A stretch of 64,000 bases of DNA, taken from Astrothelium macrocarpum (lineage: Eukaryota > Ascomycota > Dothideomycetes > Trypetheliales > Trypetheliaceae). The translations under genes were made by a program, and so were the position numbers. Positions within the stretch are counted from its first letter, which is position 1, and each line of letters starts with the position of its first letter. The DNA lies in NCBI GenBank assembly GCA_021030915.1, contig JAGEMR010000036.1, positions 124,001-188,000 of the forward strand, read 5' to 3'. Of this stretch, positions 12,001 through 25,129 are shown in pieces. Under the pieces are notes generated by a model. It was not told the DNA's origin, searched no databases, and saw only the letters and a list, made by a program, of their open reading frames with translations.

Positions 12001-13568
12001 TACACACTTCCTTTTCGCAGTATGATTCGAGGGTAAAGTTTACTCGTCGACGTCTTGAGAGCTGGTTCTTGATCAGACACTGCTCATTATGTCCGATTGA
12101 ATGGATTCGACCAGAGCGCTGAACTCGCTCTGAGGGATGCCTTGAAACTTCTTCATCTTCAGCTTAAGATCTTACATAACACTGCAGTCTGGGTAGTAGA
12201 GCCGAAGTCAATAAGCGACACCGAGGGATCTCGCGGAAAGATCCCAAATCGTATTTTACTTCCATAACCAAGTCCACAGCTATCCTTATGCATACGATAA
12301 GGTCGAAGAGGTAAGGTGACATTGTACAAGATTTTCTGTGTCTACCGGCATTTCTCGAAAATCACCTGGCATATGCCAGACGAGGATTAGGCACTTACGC
12401 AGGTGCTTGACCAACGAGAACGCTCGGGGAGCGGTCCCCAAAACCCAGATAACGCAATTCACGCAATCATGCAGCATGTAGAGAACCCGAGCGGTCCCTG
12501 CCTCCCTCTATGGTTTCCGTAGCCAAAATGGCCTTTTCAAGCCAAATACTGCTCCATGACAATAATGAACGATAATATTATAAGAGCAAACTTTGACTTC
12601 ATGTAGAGATTTACGAACTTGCTTGAATAGCGTTCGACCTTACGTGGTATATCGCGGACGGACAAAGCCAGGAAACCAGTGTTTGAACTTTGCAAATAGG
12701 AGGCCAGTTTGAAAACTATCGTAAGAACCCTGGCCATCGTGATATAAACATGTTGAACCTGAAGTGTAAAAAATGTAGCTCTTGATCGTCACGAGTACAG
12801 CATGTGCTTGTAATTGTATGACATATCGACAGCTTTGGCAGTGACCGGACCCCTTTTATCTCTTCGTTTCATAGAAATCAACCGACCTCTTGTTCTCTGG
12901 TCGAGCAGTCCCAGATAGGCATGTACCAGACCAAATACATCACGCGCCTGGTTTGAGAGTCTTGAAGGGGGAGGGACCATGCAGCACTTTCTGACCACAT
13001 TTCAACTGTTTCTCCCATACACGGCCCAGCGCAAAAACCGGCGAAACGGGTTGGATCCTCACATCCTGTTATTCCCACCGTAAACTTGGCAATCCCCCTG
13101 TGATTTGCGGTCTGTCTCACGTATGGCTCCGAGGCGTGGTGCGACAGGATTCTTGCCGACCCTCATACAGCCGCGCGGGCAAAATTCGGATCCCGGCCCA
13201 TCTCACCCAAACACGCGTCCACATGTCGTAGGTAGTACCTGTGGTCTTGGAACAAGGACACGCGCCTTTCCATGTGTGTATTACTTTTAATCAGGCGCGC
13301 GCCCCACGCGAAACCTGAGGGCCAACCGGACAATGGGAAGCTTGGGGAGGTGTTACCTTATGCATATCTCCACCGAATAGGTTCACTCCTGATGATGGCG
13401 CCGCAAAACCGGTAAAGCTGTCCATGAAACCGTAGAAACGTCAGTGTGGATTAAACGGAATAGTGGAATAAAATGTAGGTGGTATCTCGCTGTTTATTCC
13501 TTCTCTTCCATATCCTGTCATATTGTTGAATCCTATCTCCTTCACACCGGTAAACCCTCTAAAACAAA
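9080..13568. other. Long stretch without a recognisable gene
   Basis: The part next to 9080 should hold the promoter of the low-complexity protein gene. A plus-strand frame at 10024-10500 (158 codons) has an ATG but a composition like random GC-rich DNA and no family resemblance. Short minus-strand frames near 11254-11588 and 12286-12737 do not join into a convincing gene. No tRNA, transposase or terminal repeat was recognised. Confidence 0.35.
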
Positions 13569-14450
13569 ATGCCTTTTCTTACATCTGGGCATGAAGAACC
13601 TCATATACCACTGCTGCAGCTCCCTATCGAGCTGCTTTTTCACATAACTACATTCTTGCCTCCCTCTGCCGTAATCGCTCTAGCGCTCACAAATCGTGCT
13701 CTTCACCAAAATCTTCCACACAAGGTCCCACGAACAATCCACTATCCTACCAAACATCCACCAGTACAAGAAACGTATCCACTCTCGCCGACCAAAGCTC
13801 TCTCTGTTCGCCGTCCCTCCTCTTCAGCCTTGTTCGCGGAGCTCAACGAGTCCTACTGCACCCCACGCTCCATCCGCGCCCTCCTCCGCTCCCCGACCCA
13901 CTCTGACTCACACCAGTGCCCACTCTGCAAGCAAACCCTACCGACCTCGCACTTCTCACCCTCAACCGGCCTCCACGGCGTCCCCAAACCCGCCTTCCTC
14001 TGCTTCTGGTGTGCTGCACAGCTCGCCCGTGTGGTCTTCATCCCTGGTCCTCCCCCACCAGCACATGTGTCGGACGACTTCTCTGCCGTCACAACAGCAG
14101 AAGTAGAGCCAGTGGAGGAGCCAGACGCAGATGTGCTAGTACGAGAGCAGATCCAGCCACGATGGTACGCCACCCGGCAGTGGATGTGCATGCACTGCGG
14201 TGGCGTCGATATTTGGGGCGGGTGTGAGTGCGGTGGATGCGGCGTCTGCTGGGGCAGAGAGGTGATGGTCTTTACGCGATTTGTGGTTGGGGGTTGGGGC
14301 GAAAGGGAGGAACAAGCGAGGCCGAGTTGGGAATTTGTGCAGCGTAAGAGCGGGTGGATAGTCAGAGAAACGAGAGGGCGGATGGTGGTGGCTGAGGATG
14401 GGAGTGGGTCGGAGGTGTTGGTTGAAGAGGGACCGGTCGTAAGCGTATAA
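13569..14450 (+). CDS. F-box protein with Cys-rich C-terminal half
   Basis: Single exon of 293 residues. Residues about 14-50 (PLLQLPIELLFHITTFLPPS, then AVIALALTNRALHQ) match an F-box, the domain that binds Skp1 in SCF ubiquitin ligases. After it come CxxC pairs: CPLC (about 117), CFWC (about 145), CMHC and a cluster CECGGCGVC near residues 206-225, which could form a metal-binding fold of unknown type. The substrate cannot be inferred. The ATG at 13569 follows an AAACAAA leader. The gene runs tail-to-tail into the next one with 106 bp between stops. Confidence 0.8.
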   Translation: MPFLTSGHEEPHIPLLQLPIELLFHITTFLPPSAVIALALTNRALHQNLPHKVPRTIHYPTKHPPVQETYPLSPTKALSVRRPSSSALFAELNESYCTPRSIRALLRSPTHSDSHQCPLCKQTLPTSHFSPSTGLHGVPKPAFLCFWCAAQLARVVFIPGPPPPAHVSDDFSAVTTAEVEPVEEPDADVLVREQIQPRWYATRQWMCMHCGGVDIWGGCECGGCGVCWGREVMVFTRFVVGGWGEREEQARPSWEFVQRKSGWIVRETRGRMVVAEDGSGSEVLVEEGPVVSV

Positions 14451-14556
14451 ATATGGAAAAGAGCAAGATTCGGGGATTTGGTCCTCGCCGAAACGAATGC
14501 GGATGCGGAATGTCCTTGATATGCCTTATGTACAGGTTTTGTGTGGTAAGTGCGGT

Positions 14557-15389
14557 TCAGATCAAACTTTCTTCTCCCACAAACACATTGCTTTCAGTCT
14601 TCTGATCCGTTATCTGGATCACCAAATCCTGAAAATCCGCCTTTACTAGACTTTTTCCATAACTTCGTACCCGCATGGCGAGCATCCATTGGGCTGTTGT
14701 TGTTGCTACCGCTGCAACCGCAACAGCTGCTTGCACGCCCCACAACACTCTCATACATCTCCGTTGGTCTGTCGTATGTTCTATTCTGATCTCTTCCAGT
14801 GTCGCGCCCAGGCGATTTGCAAAATCTTTGGACGGAAACCACGCTCCAGCATGCTCTTCACAGAAACCCTCACGCATTCCAGACAGAAGCAACATCAGGA
14901 AGACTCGCGGTACGGTGTACAGTAAAGCGTCCAAGAGAAGGTGGTTTGCATATATTGCTACAAATGTCGCATTTTCCTGTTGAAGAGGACCCCAGTCAGC
15001 TATCTTTGCGGCTTAATTCAACAAGAGCGAGGGGATATTTACCTTGTACGCACCAACAAGTCCTAGCAGACTGAGGCCACCCGCCAGATATGAGTAGATT
15101 GATATCTGTACAGCGAGGTGAAATGGATCATCAGGGAAGTAATGCAGTACAAATACGGTGATTATGTTCGAAACAAGTGTAAGACCACTCAAAAAGAGTG
15201 TCAGTCGTCTGCATCGGTTGAGCTCTATGTTAGCAGACATCTCATTTGCTCGAAAGATACATGTAAAGGTTGGGGAAGAGGTGTAATGTGGATGAAGCAC
15301 TGGAAATAAACTTCACATTACCTCCGTGAGCTGCCATCCTCGATAAGGCTGAGGGCTTCCCCAATTGTTCTACCGGGTATGTCGGTCAT
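14557..15389 (-). CDS. Small multi-span membrane protein, unknown function
   Basis: Exons 15322-15389, 15043-15208 and 14557-14976 join in phase to 217 residues. Introns are GTAATG..TGCAG and GTAAAT..CAACAG. Hydrophobic segments are LTLFLSGLTLVSNIITVFVL, an Ala/Gly/Leu-rich span around ISIYSYLAGGLSLLGLVGAY, LLLDALLYTVPRVFLMLLLS, and AAVAVAAVATTTAQWMLAM, consistent with four helices. The N-terminal 23 residues (MTDIPGRTIGEALSLIEDG) are soluble. No family name comes to mind; the layout is that of a tetraspan-like fungal membrane protein. A start further upstream (15590) would add a Cys/Ser-rich stretch that looks like untranslated leader. Confidence 0.75.
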
Positions 15390-18300
15390 CGCGTGGCTTG
15401 TCGGGCTACTGTCGCACGCCGAGGACGAATATGAGTAAACAGTAAAATACAGAGTCACGAATAGCCAAGAATGCAATCGTCCGCGGCGGCCGAGACTTCT
15501 GAAGTGTGAACAAGAGAACGGATGTTTACATGACCAAGAACATGAAAACAAATGGTAAAAGACAGCGACAACTTCAGCCCTTCGATCCAAAACCCGGCTG
15601 CAGCGGCCATCTTGAGCTCAGCGGCGTTGGAGAACTGCTTGTTAATCAAATGACGCTAGGTGCCAAGCTTGAAGTGTCAGAGCTTAAATCCGCGGGCTTC
15701 CGCATTGCACGAGGATAGTAAGCATAGTATTAAGCCATCTGAGAAGATGACCGAGCCGATCTCCCTCCGAGGGTAACGCGGAAAATTCGGATTCACGGAC
15801 CGAATGATCTTCCGTGCCGCTTTCTTACAATCGGGCATGAATTTCAAAGGGACCAGAATAGACTTATCATTTGTCCCACTCTTCTGAGGTAATATTCTTG
15901 CAAAAATCAAGCAAAATGTCATCACGTTAGTCGCACAATCATGACTTACATTGAATTTGCTGTTGAAGAGGGCACGAAAAGCTATCGAGGCACGAGGGTT
16001 TGCCATAAGAAAAGTCATCCACGACCGCGAGAGATGATAAGGAGGCTCTCAATCAAGACAAACGCGAAAACCTGGGAAGTGATTTCTCGAGGGATTCGTA
16101 ACGGCGCCCGATTACCTGAAGTGGTATGGGGCCCCCTCTTTAAGGCGTGCGGGAAATAAAATTTTTCGCGATCGCGAGTGACACTCCTTATTGCAATAAC
16201 GGGTAGGAGCGATTTTGCACCCAACCACGACTCTCAATCCGGATAGACACCTGGTAAATTTTGACTTGTGATCAAGCTCCGAGATCCATTCATAAAATCT
16301 GGTATTGTTGCTACGCTTGTCAATGCAATCACTTCGACATCCTTTGATGAGGAAATGCCCGCTTTCCCATGATTCACACTGGTGTCGTTCTACGGGTCTA
16401 ACAGTGGATGACAATTGGAGATCCAGATGGCTGTTGAGCATCCGGTCCTGCATGCCTTAGTAACTGTCGTCGTTCAATTTGACGTGCATGCTAACAGGAC
16501 TAAGATAGAGAACGAGAACAGCAAGACAGATATCCCAAACGTATATAGAACATTTTCTGTTGGATTATTCGATAATTTACTTTCCCAGAAGCCTAAATGG
16601 CTTCTAACATTTCTCTATCAGAGGCGCTCTTAGTCTCCTATACAGTAACTTACTCTTGGAAACAATGCAACCACAGCCAGCGTCAAATTGTCTAACATTT
16701 GGAAGCAGAGAGCTTTTCGCTTTTCGCTTGTCGCGATACTCTGACACGAGATGTGGCTGGCTAGTGACAGAAGAATGGAAGTAATGTAGGCAAGCATTGC
16801 AAAGCTTCAGAGGGGAAAACGCGGAAAAAGTACTCGGATTCATTGTAAAAATGGAGGAGCAAGCATGCTTGGAACCTTGCAATTATATTTTACATGCGAT
16901 AACGCGAGCTGTTAGAGTGATTGTAGTCAAAGCAGACTGCATACGTCGATCCAATTTTCCAATATGGTGAGCAGCTGCAACCGGCGTGTAGTAACGCTCT
17001 ATGCGAGAAAGAGGGCTATGCTAATAATAATCTAACACAGTCTAGTGTGGGTGTCACGCGATACCTACATAGTATACTGGCTCTCATCAAATCGCCCGTG
17101 ATAATAGATCGGAGATCTGAATCCAGAGAACATGGGGCGAGAACTCGCGGTCTAGAAAGGCCGGTCAATTGTGGAACGATAATGTACCGAAAAAGGCGAC
17201 CTCCCTCCTTGACACGCACCGATAAAGTGCATCGCGTGATCTAGGCTAATAGGAGCCGCCTTGTATTTTCCTATATGGACGCATGTCATATAGGCATTAT
17301 CGGGCCGAACGAAACTAATGCAATGGTTCCCAACATCCTTGACGCCGGACTAAAGATGTACAATACAGGACACAAAGCCAAAGGAAACGAAATCCGCCTT
17401 ACACTCTCGGCTGTACTTGGACAATGTAAGCGAGACAAAGTCGGTCGACCATATGCACTTCTAGCCACATAGGCACCTTGCTCGTGCACAGTGATGCTCC
17501 TACACGTCGAGGCCGTTGAGTTGGGAAGAGAATTGTTTGCCCTTTTCTAAGAGGCTGATTTACCCCTCCTGTTCGAGGCGGTGGCAAAAATATGGGATGC
17601 GCCCGAGGTGCAGGCGGCGAATGCCTTACTAAGTGCGTATGTAATGCAGAGCCCCCGTTGTGACGATTCCCAAGCCTGGTTCCGCTTGTAGTGGGACTAA
17701 ATCTTCATGGCTCAGAGCAATGGATGCAGCCCAGCAGCTTTTTACAAATGGTAGCAGTTTGACTGTCCAGAGAACCTGTAAAGTAGATCGAGTAGGTGAT
17801 GTATTTTCGCGCGGGCGTGCGCGTTCATCGATCTGGAAACCGCGAAATTGACGTAGCAGATGGCAGGTTTCGTACAAGTCAAGCCCCTCTCTGTGAGGTA
17901 TCTATGACATTTTCGGTCTTCCAGTGAACTCTGCAAATCGGGTGTCTTCGCGGCTCACACACCTACAGACGTCCTAATTTGCTCATCGAGTTGTCCGATT
18001 TTTACGACGCATGCATATGAAAGAGTCATCTCATACACCGGCGATCGACAAAAGTTAGGTGCACGGAGAGTTTGGTCTAGACTGCTTCCCTGTGATTGCA
18101 TGTATTCGAGGGCGATGCTGTCTACCTTGAATCCGCAGCCTACCTCAACATCAATTTCGACACTGAAACACGACAAGTCGAAGCATGTGATGTTTCACTG
18201 TCGGCCAGAGATAAGATCGTTTCCGCGATTTATTGGTGGAGAGGTATTTGTTGCCTAACCTCCCCCTTTTCTCCGCGGTGGCTTTGGCAAGGCATCACTG

Positions 18301-19595
18301 ACTTGATGCGATGCCCCCTGCTTGTACTTGGTTGACGTTATTGTCTTTTTAGACCGTGTCCGAGAAGGTCCAGGGTTTGGGATAAGCCTTTGTCCAATGT
18401 CATTCCGTACATGCGCCAATACCAATCCAGTTTGTACGGCGGGCGACAGAATCTAGGAATCGTGTCTTGCAACGCGGGTCAGTCTGCGCGGGATCTTTTG
18501 CCTCCCCGCTTAGCCCAGTCAGCCGCCAGTCTACAATCAATGTTTGACCTAGGACTCCTGGCTATCTCGACGTGAAGTCTGTAACCATCTCTCCAGCTCT
18601 GGCGCAATCTGCTCAAAGATTTTTGTGTTCCAGGGGATCAAACTTGGTATAGATAGCCTTGCCTTGACCGAGTTTTCTTTGGTTCATGGGGAACATTGAT
18701 GCTCGGAGAATTATTGCGATTAACTGAATTGGGTCGGTGGACCTCGGCTGGCTTTGCAAGTGTTCCTGGTCAACGGATGCCAGTATACCTACCTCAAAAT
18801 TTGCCCAAAGAATGACCTTTTAGAACTTTCAGTTCTCCCTATCAAGCTACACAATTGCCAGACATACCATGGAGATTAACTGTATGCATCAAAACTTGTT
18901 TTCGGTCAGACTTTGGTCTTTTTTCATGGTCAGCAGCGCAGAGACACCGAATTTTGCCCTCCACGCGGCAATTCTGGGCAAATTCGTGTATTCGCGAGGA
19001 TGAACCTAAAGATGACGTGGTTTTTGCCTGAAAAACGTGCGGTGAAACAAAAAGTCCATTTTACGTTCTCGAATACCGGGAGCCAGCAAGAACATGGGAA
19101 AGGTCCCCATTCGAATCTGCCTTGTGGCCTTGACCGCGCGTCCCACAATTTCTGAGATCGAATCATTACACCAATGATTTGAAAGTTTCCCTCGATTGCC
19201 TTTTTTGCTCCTGGAACACGAAACACTTTGGACTCTGCTTGATGAAGAACGGCAAAAGGAGCTTCCGGGCTTTCAACCCGGAAGTATTTAACCCACTGTC
19301 AACTCATCCAGCTTCCCCGTACTCGCTCTTTGCTGAAAAGCAAAAGCCGCTCCGTCACTGTCTTGAAGGCCGTTGGAGTAGATACAAGAACAGCATTGCT
19401 TCTTCACCTCTTTGATTGCTTTCGTTGTGTTCTCATCCTTGGCTGAGACTGTCTACACAGTGTTACTGAGACTAAAAGCCAATCAAGCTAAACTCAGTGC
19501 TGGCCACCTTCACTGAAATTTTAGAATCTTCTTCGTTGGAGCGTTTGCTCATCTCGTAAAGACGTTACGCGTCTCCCTCACAAAACTGACTAGCT
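15390..19595. other. Long stretch without a recognisable gene
   Basis: Frames on both strands are short (under 115 codons) and match no family. The region may contain decayed sequence, since short unrelated frames with frequent TAA/TAG stops predominate, but no transposon ends or inverted repeats were identified by eye. The last few hundred bases are the promoter of the patatin-fusion gene. Confidence 0.35.
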
Positions 19596-22500
19596 ATGGC
19601 TTCGAATGCCACCAATAACCTTCTCCGGTAAGTGATTATCTTTGTTTAATATGCAACTCACTACGTAATGAGATGAGATACTAGCTGACTACTCATGTTA
19701 TTTAGTAAACTCTCATTCAACGTAGGGGATGAGCAAGAAGTTTCATTACCTTTTCCAAACCTTTCGCAAGATGAGCCTTCAATATCTCTGCCGGAAGATA
19801 GGTGAAGCTCCACGTCTTCTCGATCTGTAGCGGCATGTCATTGACTGCATCTTGCTTTAGCTTGAATCAAAGTAGTCACAATGACTTGCGGTTCACACCT
19901 GCAGAATGCAGTCGACCACGCCCTCCACTCAGTCTTGGACCATACAACCCCAATTGGGGAAATTTGAAGGATAGCGAGGGCAGCGAATCTTCCCTCACTC
20001 GAGAGTCCCAGCCAGTCTTCGAGGCTTCCAGTGCAAGGTCAAGTCTGATCCCGCCGCCTCGACAGTTTCACGAAGACTATCTCATGCCAGAAGCACCCTC
20101 TATAAGACGCAATCCCTCTCATCGTGCTCAGGTAACCTCTATGGAACAGAGAGAAGCGTCTCGTAGAAGATCGGTAAAGACACAGGGGACGCCTTCAGTC
20201 TCCATCGATATTCCCCGAAACTTGTCCTCGCCGACACCCACTCGCAGTAGAAAAAATTCACAGCAAGGCCAGCGGACGGTGAACGAGTCATGCGAACAAT
20301 GTGAATCTTTGGCTTGCCCTGCCTATTTCTGTAACGTATGCAACTTTCGATTCTGCGATGAGTGTTGGGACAAACAAGGCCTGCACAAGATAGGGAAATT
20401 AGGTCCACGAAATGAACCACATGAGAAAACCAAAGCTTCTATTGCTGCAACTGTACGGAATGTTCTTTTTCCGTCTCGAGACCTTGCCGTGCGGCAAAAG
20501 CTATGTGACGAGGATGAAGCGACGACCTGGTTTGGTACGTTATTACTCTATATGACCGCTTCTAATTGTTTCATCATTGCATCAAATTAGTATTTGTCTT
20601 TTTTTTCCTAAGCAAAAAAATCCCAAAAAACCGAAAAAAGAAGGGGCAGACCAGATCATAATCTCCGCTATCTTTAAAAATCATAATGCTAATCTTTACA
20701 GGCATCGAGCGCCCTGACGCAGATCTTCCGCTTTTTCAAGATTTTGGGAGACTTGGAGATCTTATCGATCACACTAGTGAGGGACGAGATCCAATCTGGC
20801 AACCCTCAGGAAATTCCCCGCGTGAGAATCCCGATACTCGGACTCCTAGTCTAGTCTCATTTGTTGGTCAGACTGGGGCTGGGAAAAGTGCGCTGATCAA
20901 ACTTTTAATCGACCTTAACTTGGGGGATGCCGAGGGATTCTACAGCACGCCAGTAGTAGGCTCAGCCGGCGTTACAGATCCCACTTCTGAAGATGTCCAT
21001 CTCTATAGTGAGCCGCTAACGGCGTATTCTACCGAGCCGATCTTCTTCGCTGATTGCGAGGGGCTTCAGGGTGGTGAGAGAGAACCTATAAGCTCGAAAC
21101 TCCGGAGAAAGCGGCGTAAAGAGCAACTAGGAATGCTCGAATTATCAACACGTCATGCTCGAGCTGCTAGACTCGTATCGGAAAGGCAACTTGTATGGGC
21201 CGATGCGAAAAAGATTGATAGCAGGGAGTATGCGGTAATGAACCTCTATCCACGTTTGCTCTATACATTCTCGGATGTTATTGTGTTCGTTCTTCGCAAC
21301 CCAAAGTACGTTTCATTTTTTTTTGAAAGCTGCCATCATACTAAACTTGGTTAGGGTCATAGACAGTGTTTTTGCCAATCTCATTGACTGGGCGGATGCT
21401 GCACTCGAGACTTCTTCGAATCAACCAGTGTTACCTCACGCATTGATAGTCTTGAATGCTTCCGATTCCAGCTCCGACTCGGATTGGTGGGATGTAGAAG
21501 CTGGTACTCAGAAAATCTTACATAAATTATCGGAAACCGTCGACAAACATCTCACATTTAGCAAATATGCACAGAAATGGCGAGCAATTGGTCGTGAGAT
21601 TAGAACTGTGGAGCAGCTGATGGATCTTTACTATAGCTCAGTCCACGTGAGTAGGCAGTGTGCCCGCAACTTTCATCAATTGGTGGGTGTAACGAGAAAT
21701 CATTGTGGCTAAAGGCTCTATTAGGTGATTCGTGTTCCCCATGAAGGCCGCCCCAAGATCGTCCAGCAGCAAGTCAATAAGCTCTACACTCACATACAAA
21801 GAGCGTGTGAAATGTCTATCTCGCGCAAGCGCGAATTACGCATGCTTCTTGATACTGAAGATCTACAGTCGTATCTTCAACACGCCTTCGATCACTTTGC
21901 CCGAACTTTAGACGCCCCTTTCGACTTCGTCCAAGCATCTTTCATCAACAGTCCGATTCCTGTGGATTTTGGTGGCAACATCCTTAAACTCGCTATAGAC
22001 ATCATGAATGCGTGGGAGAATAATGCCGATGCTTCTACTATTTTCGAGGAACTCAGCTATATGGTAGCATCCTGTATAATGTTCGACTGCGCAAGAAAGA
22101 GAATTGTGGGGACTCCTGACCAAATATTCCCCAAGTATCTGGAACACTTGGACGCCGCACTGGATAATTTTGCTCAGAGTCACTGGCCATGCGAATTCAT
22201 TAGATCAAGAGGAGATGGAAGATGCGTGAATGTCCGAAGCGGCCATAGGAAAGGGCATCAACTAAAAGACGGACAAGTTTTGGCGATAGGCGATTATGAG
22301 TCTCGATTTTCTTTCGAAAACAGCCACAAAACTTTCCGGGAGAATGTCTATTTCCACCTTTATGACCTACATCATATGCTACAACAATGTATGGTACTAA
22401 AAGGCCAACAAGAAATCAATGCTGCCGCCGATATACACCGGGAAATTGTCATGACTCACTTTTACCGTCATGTCACCAAAGGCAAAAGAGTCCTCAGTAG

Positions 22501-25129
22501 TCAAACGGCATGTTATTGCTGCCTGTTTGAGACTCCGGAGCATGTTCTTCCTTGTGGGCATATCTTGTGCACGTCGTGCATCAGGATCTATGGATCCCCA
22601 AATGGCACCACGGAGGTCGAGATTCATGATTGCCCGATCGAATCAGGGAATTCTGGTCGCTATCAGTCTTGGAAACATCGCATTTATCTCAAGCCTAAGA
22701 CCGCTGGCATTCGTGTCCTTGTACTTGATGGGTATGTGCACACGCTCTTTCAGCCTTGGAAACTAATCACCCGCTAATATGTCACTAATCAGGGGCGGTA
22801 TCAAAGGTATTGCGGAGTTGGAAATTCTACGTCTCATTGAGAAATATATGGGTGCTGGGCTACCTATCCGGAAATTTTTTGACTTAATTGTTGGGACAAG
22901 GTATGCTGTCATCTCCTTTGACATAAATTAAGACTATTGAGCTACTGACTTATTCTTCAGTGCTGGTGGCTTGGTCGCCCTGGGACTTGGGGTCCAACAG
23001 TTATCTATTGACGAATGCATCGAGCTGTTCCAAAACTTATCCGAAAAAGCCTTTATGCGACGCGCCGGTAGTGGTTTACCATTTATAGGTTGGCTTGTTG
23101 ATAATTACAATCATTCGAAATACGAGACGAGGCCCCTTGAGGATGCGCTTCGAGATACATTTCCCATGGAGCAAATTCTCTTCGGAGGGTCCCAAGCCAA
23201 TGAGTCGTCTGCCTGTCCCACTAAAGTTGCTGTGACTTCAACGTCAGCAGCTAGCGGACGTCCTATCGTTTTCTCGAATTACAATCGACCTTGCTTCGAG
23301 ACATGTAGGACTATCTCCCGAAGACTTTTTGTAGTTGCTCTAACGCTCGCCAGTATCCTACCAATTTCAAAGACCTGAGCAGGCTGCTAATGAACTCAAA
23401 ACATGGGAAGCGTATGTTGACGATTGTTCTTGCAGGACTGCATGCTTTGCTAACGTTTCGATCCTAGAGCTCGAGCGACTTCTGCTGCCCCTGGATATTT
23501 TAAGCCATTTCACCATGAGCCCTGCAAGGGAACATACATGGATGGTGGAATATGGCATAACAATCCCGTATTGGTCGCGGAAAAAGAGCGAAAGCTTATC
23601 TGGGATCAATTAGCTGAATGGCCCCCGGACATAGTTGTTTCTGTAGGAACAGGAATGTCGGCTCAAACACGAAACGTCGAAAGCCAAGTCAATTCCCCCC
23701 CTCGCCGAGGCGTTATCCCACATTTGAAGCATAAGATGAAGATCGCGAAAGATCATATTGCTTCATCCTTAGACTGCGAACAGACGTGGACCAGTTTCAT
23801 GGATCGCGTATCGATCCCCAACCGTGAAAGATACATTCGGCTCAACCCCAGATTGAATATGGCGATCCCAAAGCTTGATGAGGTCAAACAACTTCATGCA
23901 CTTCAAGCTACCGTTCACGAGGAGATGTCACGTGATCCGCAGCTTGAGCGTGTTGCGAATCAGCTAATATCATCATGTTTCTATTTTGAATCGACCGGCC
24001 TGCCATTAGATAGTCCTATATGCTTTTCAGTGCCAGGTAAATTGACTCCTTTCTCTCTCCTCTCTCCTTGACGCTTACCGAAATCAGGTCGAATTGCTTG
24101 TCGTTTCTCAAATGGTACTAAAGAGATAAAAGAACTCGGAAAAGTCCTGAATAATAGCTCAACTTGGGGATACGACCCAGTTTTTTCGATTCACGAAGAC
24201 AATCAAAGTCATAGGACAGCTATGGTGGTTCCATTGCCTCAGAAGGCAATCGATGGCATGATCCGTCGCGGCCATTTCACATCATGTGTGGTCAATGTAA
24301 AGTTAGTCAACCAGCAGGCACGTACTGACATTAAACTTTGCTTGCATGGTGGTGAGTTCTCTATCAGCGGCGTTCCACGAGTCTTGGTCGGGGATGAATC
24401 TCTTCATCAAGGTAAGTCGACGAACATGACTATTACAAAGCTATATATTGATTAGCTCATTTAGGTTTGCGGCGGAATTTTACGAGAAGCAAGAATCGAT
24501 GGGCAGGGCATTCAAGGAACCCGCAAAACCAACGTCGCGAGTGGATCCCACCCCAAATGCCACGTGCCTCCCAGGCATGGAACATGAACTCTTTCACAAA
24601 GCCGACTCACGTTCTAGGGCATGCCTCTATGATCGATATTGAGCGCATGACTAATGACCTGACTCATGGATCTTCTCCTTTAATTATGCAAACTGAACCC
24701 AATAGGTTGGCTACAGTATTTCGACGGATCAACCCGATCAAATGGCGAAACCAGACGCCGACGATAACGCCATATGTGTATCCAAAAGTCGAACTCGATG
24801 CTCTTGATACAGCAATCGCGTCTATGTTGTATGGCGAGCATTCTGGCGGGAGATCACAAGACATTGGCTGCCAGATCCCCTATCCGCGTTGCAGGCTTGC
24901 CGAAGGACCTCTGATAGAACTGGAATCCTTACCCACCTCTGATAGAAATTTGACGTCTCCTGGATCCTTTGCACGGCCATCGCCCGACAATTATGTTTCT
25001 GAGCTCGATTCAGGCGTGATTCACGCATTGTCCAGTCCTCGTTCTGCGCAGTCATCTGAAATGGATGCAACCGACGAGACTGAGACACGCCACACAAGTC
25101 CTCTCTACGATCCAAGTAATGTGCTGTAG
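19596..25129 (+). CDS. B-box/GTPase-like/RING/patatin phospholipase fusion protein
   Basis: Twelve exons: 19596-19627, 19706-19801, 19861-20534, 20702-21305, 21355-21646, 21725-22731, 22793-22900, 22961-23304, 23354-23411, 23468-24036, 24088-24411 and 24465-25129. All phases agree and give 1590 residues. After a Ser/Pro-rich N-terminus comes a B-box-like zinc finger (C187, C190, C200, C203, C208, C211, H230). A P-loop GQTGAGKS (323-330) and DCEG (385-388) mark a GTPase-like domain. A RING-like finger starts at C829 (CxxC, then PCGHILCTSC), but its last Cys pair is missing. The patatin domain has the oxyanion loop DGGGIKG (901-907), nucleophile S938 in GTSAGG, and catalytic D1097 in MDGGIWHNNP. 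A lipid acyl-hydrolase activity is therefore likely. By analogy with patatin-armed NLR-like proteins, the upstream modules may sense a trigger and control it; that is inference. Confidence 0.92.
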
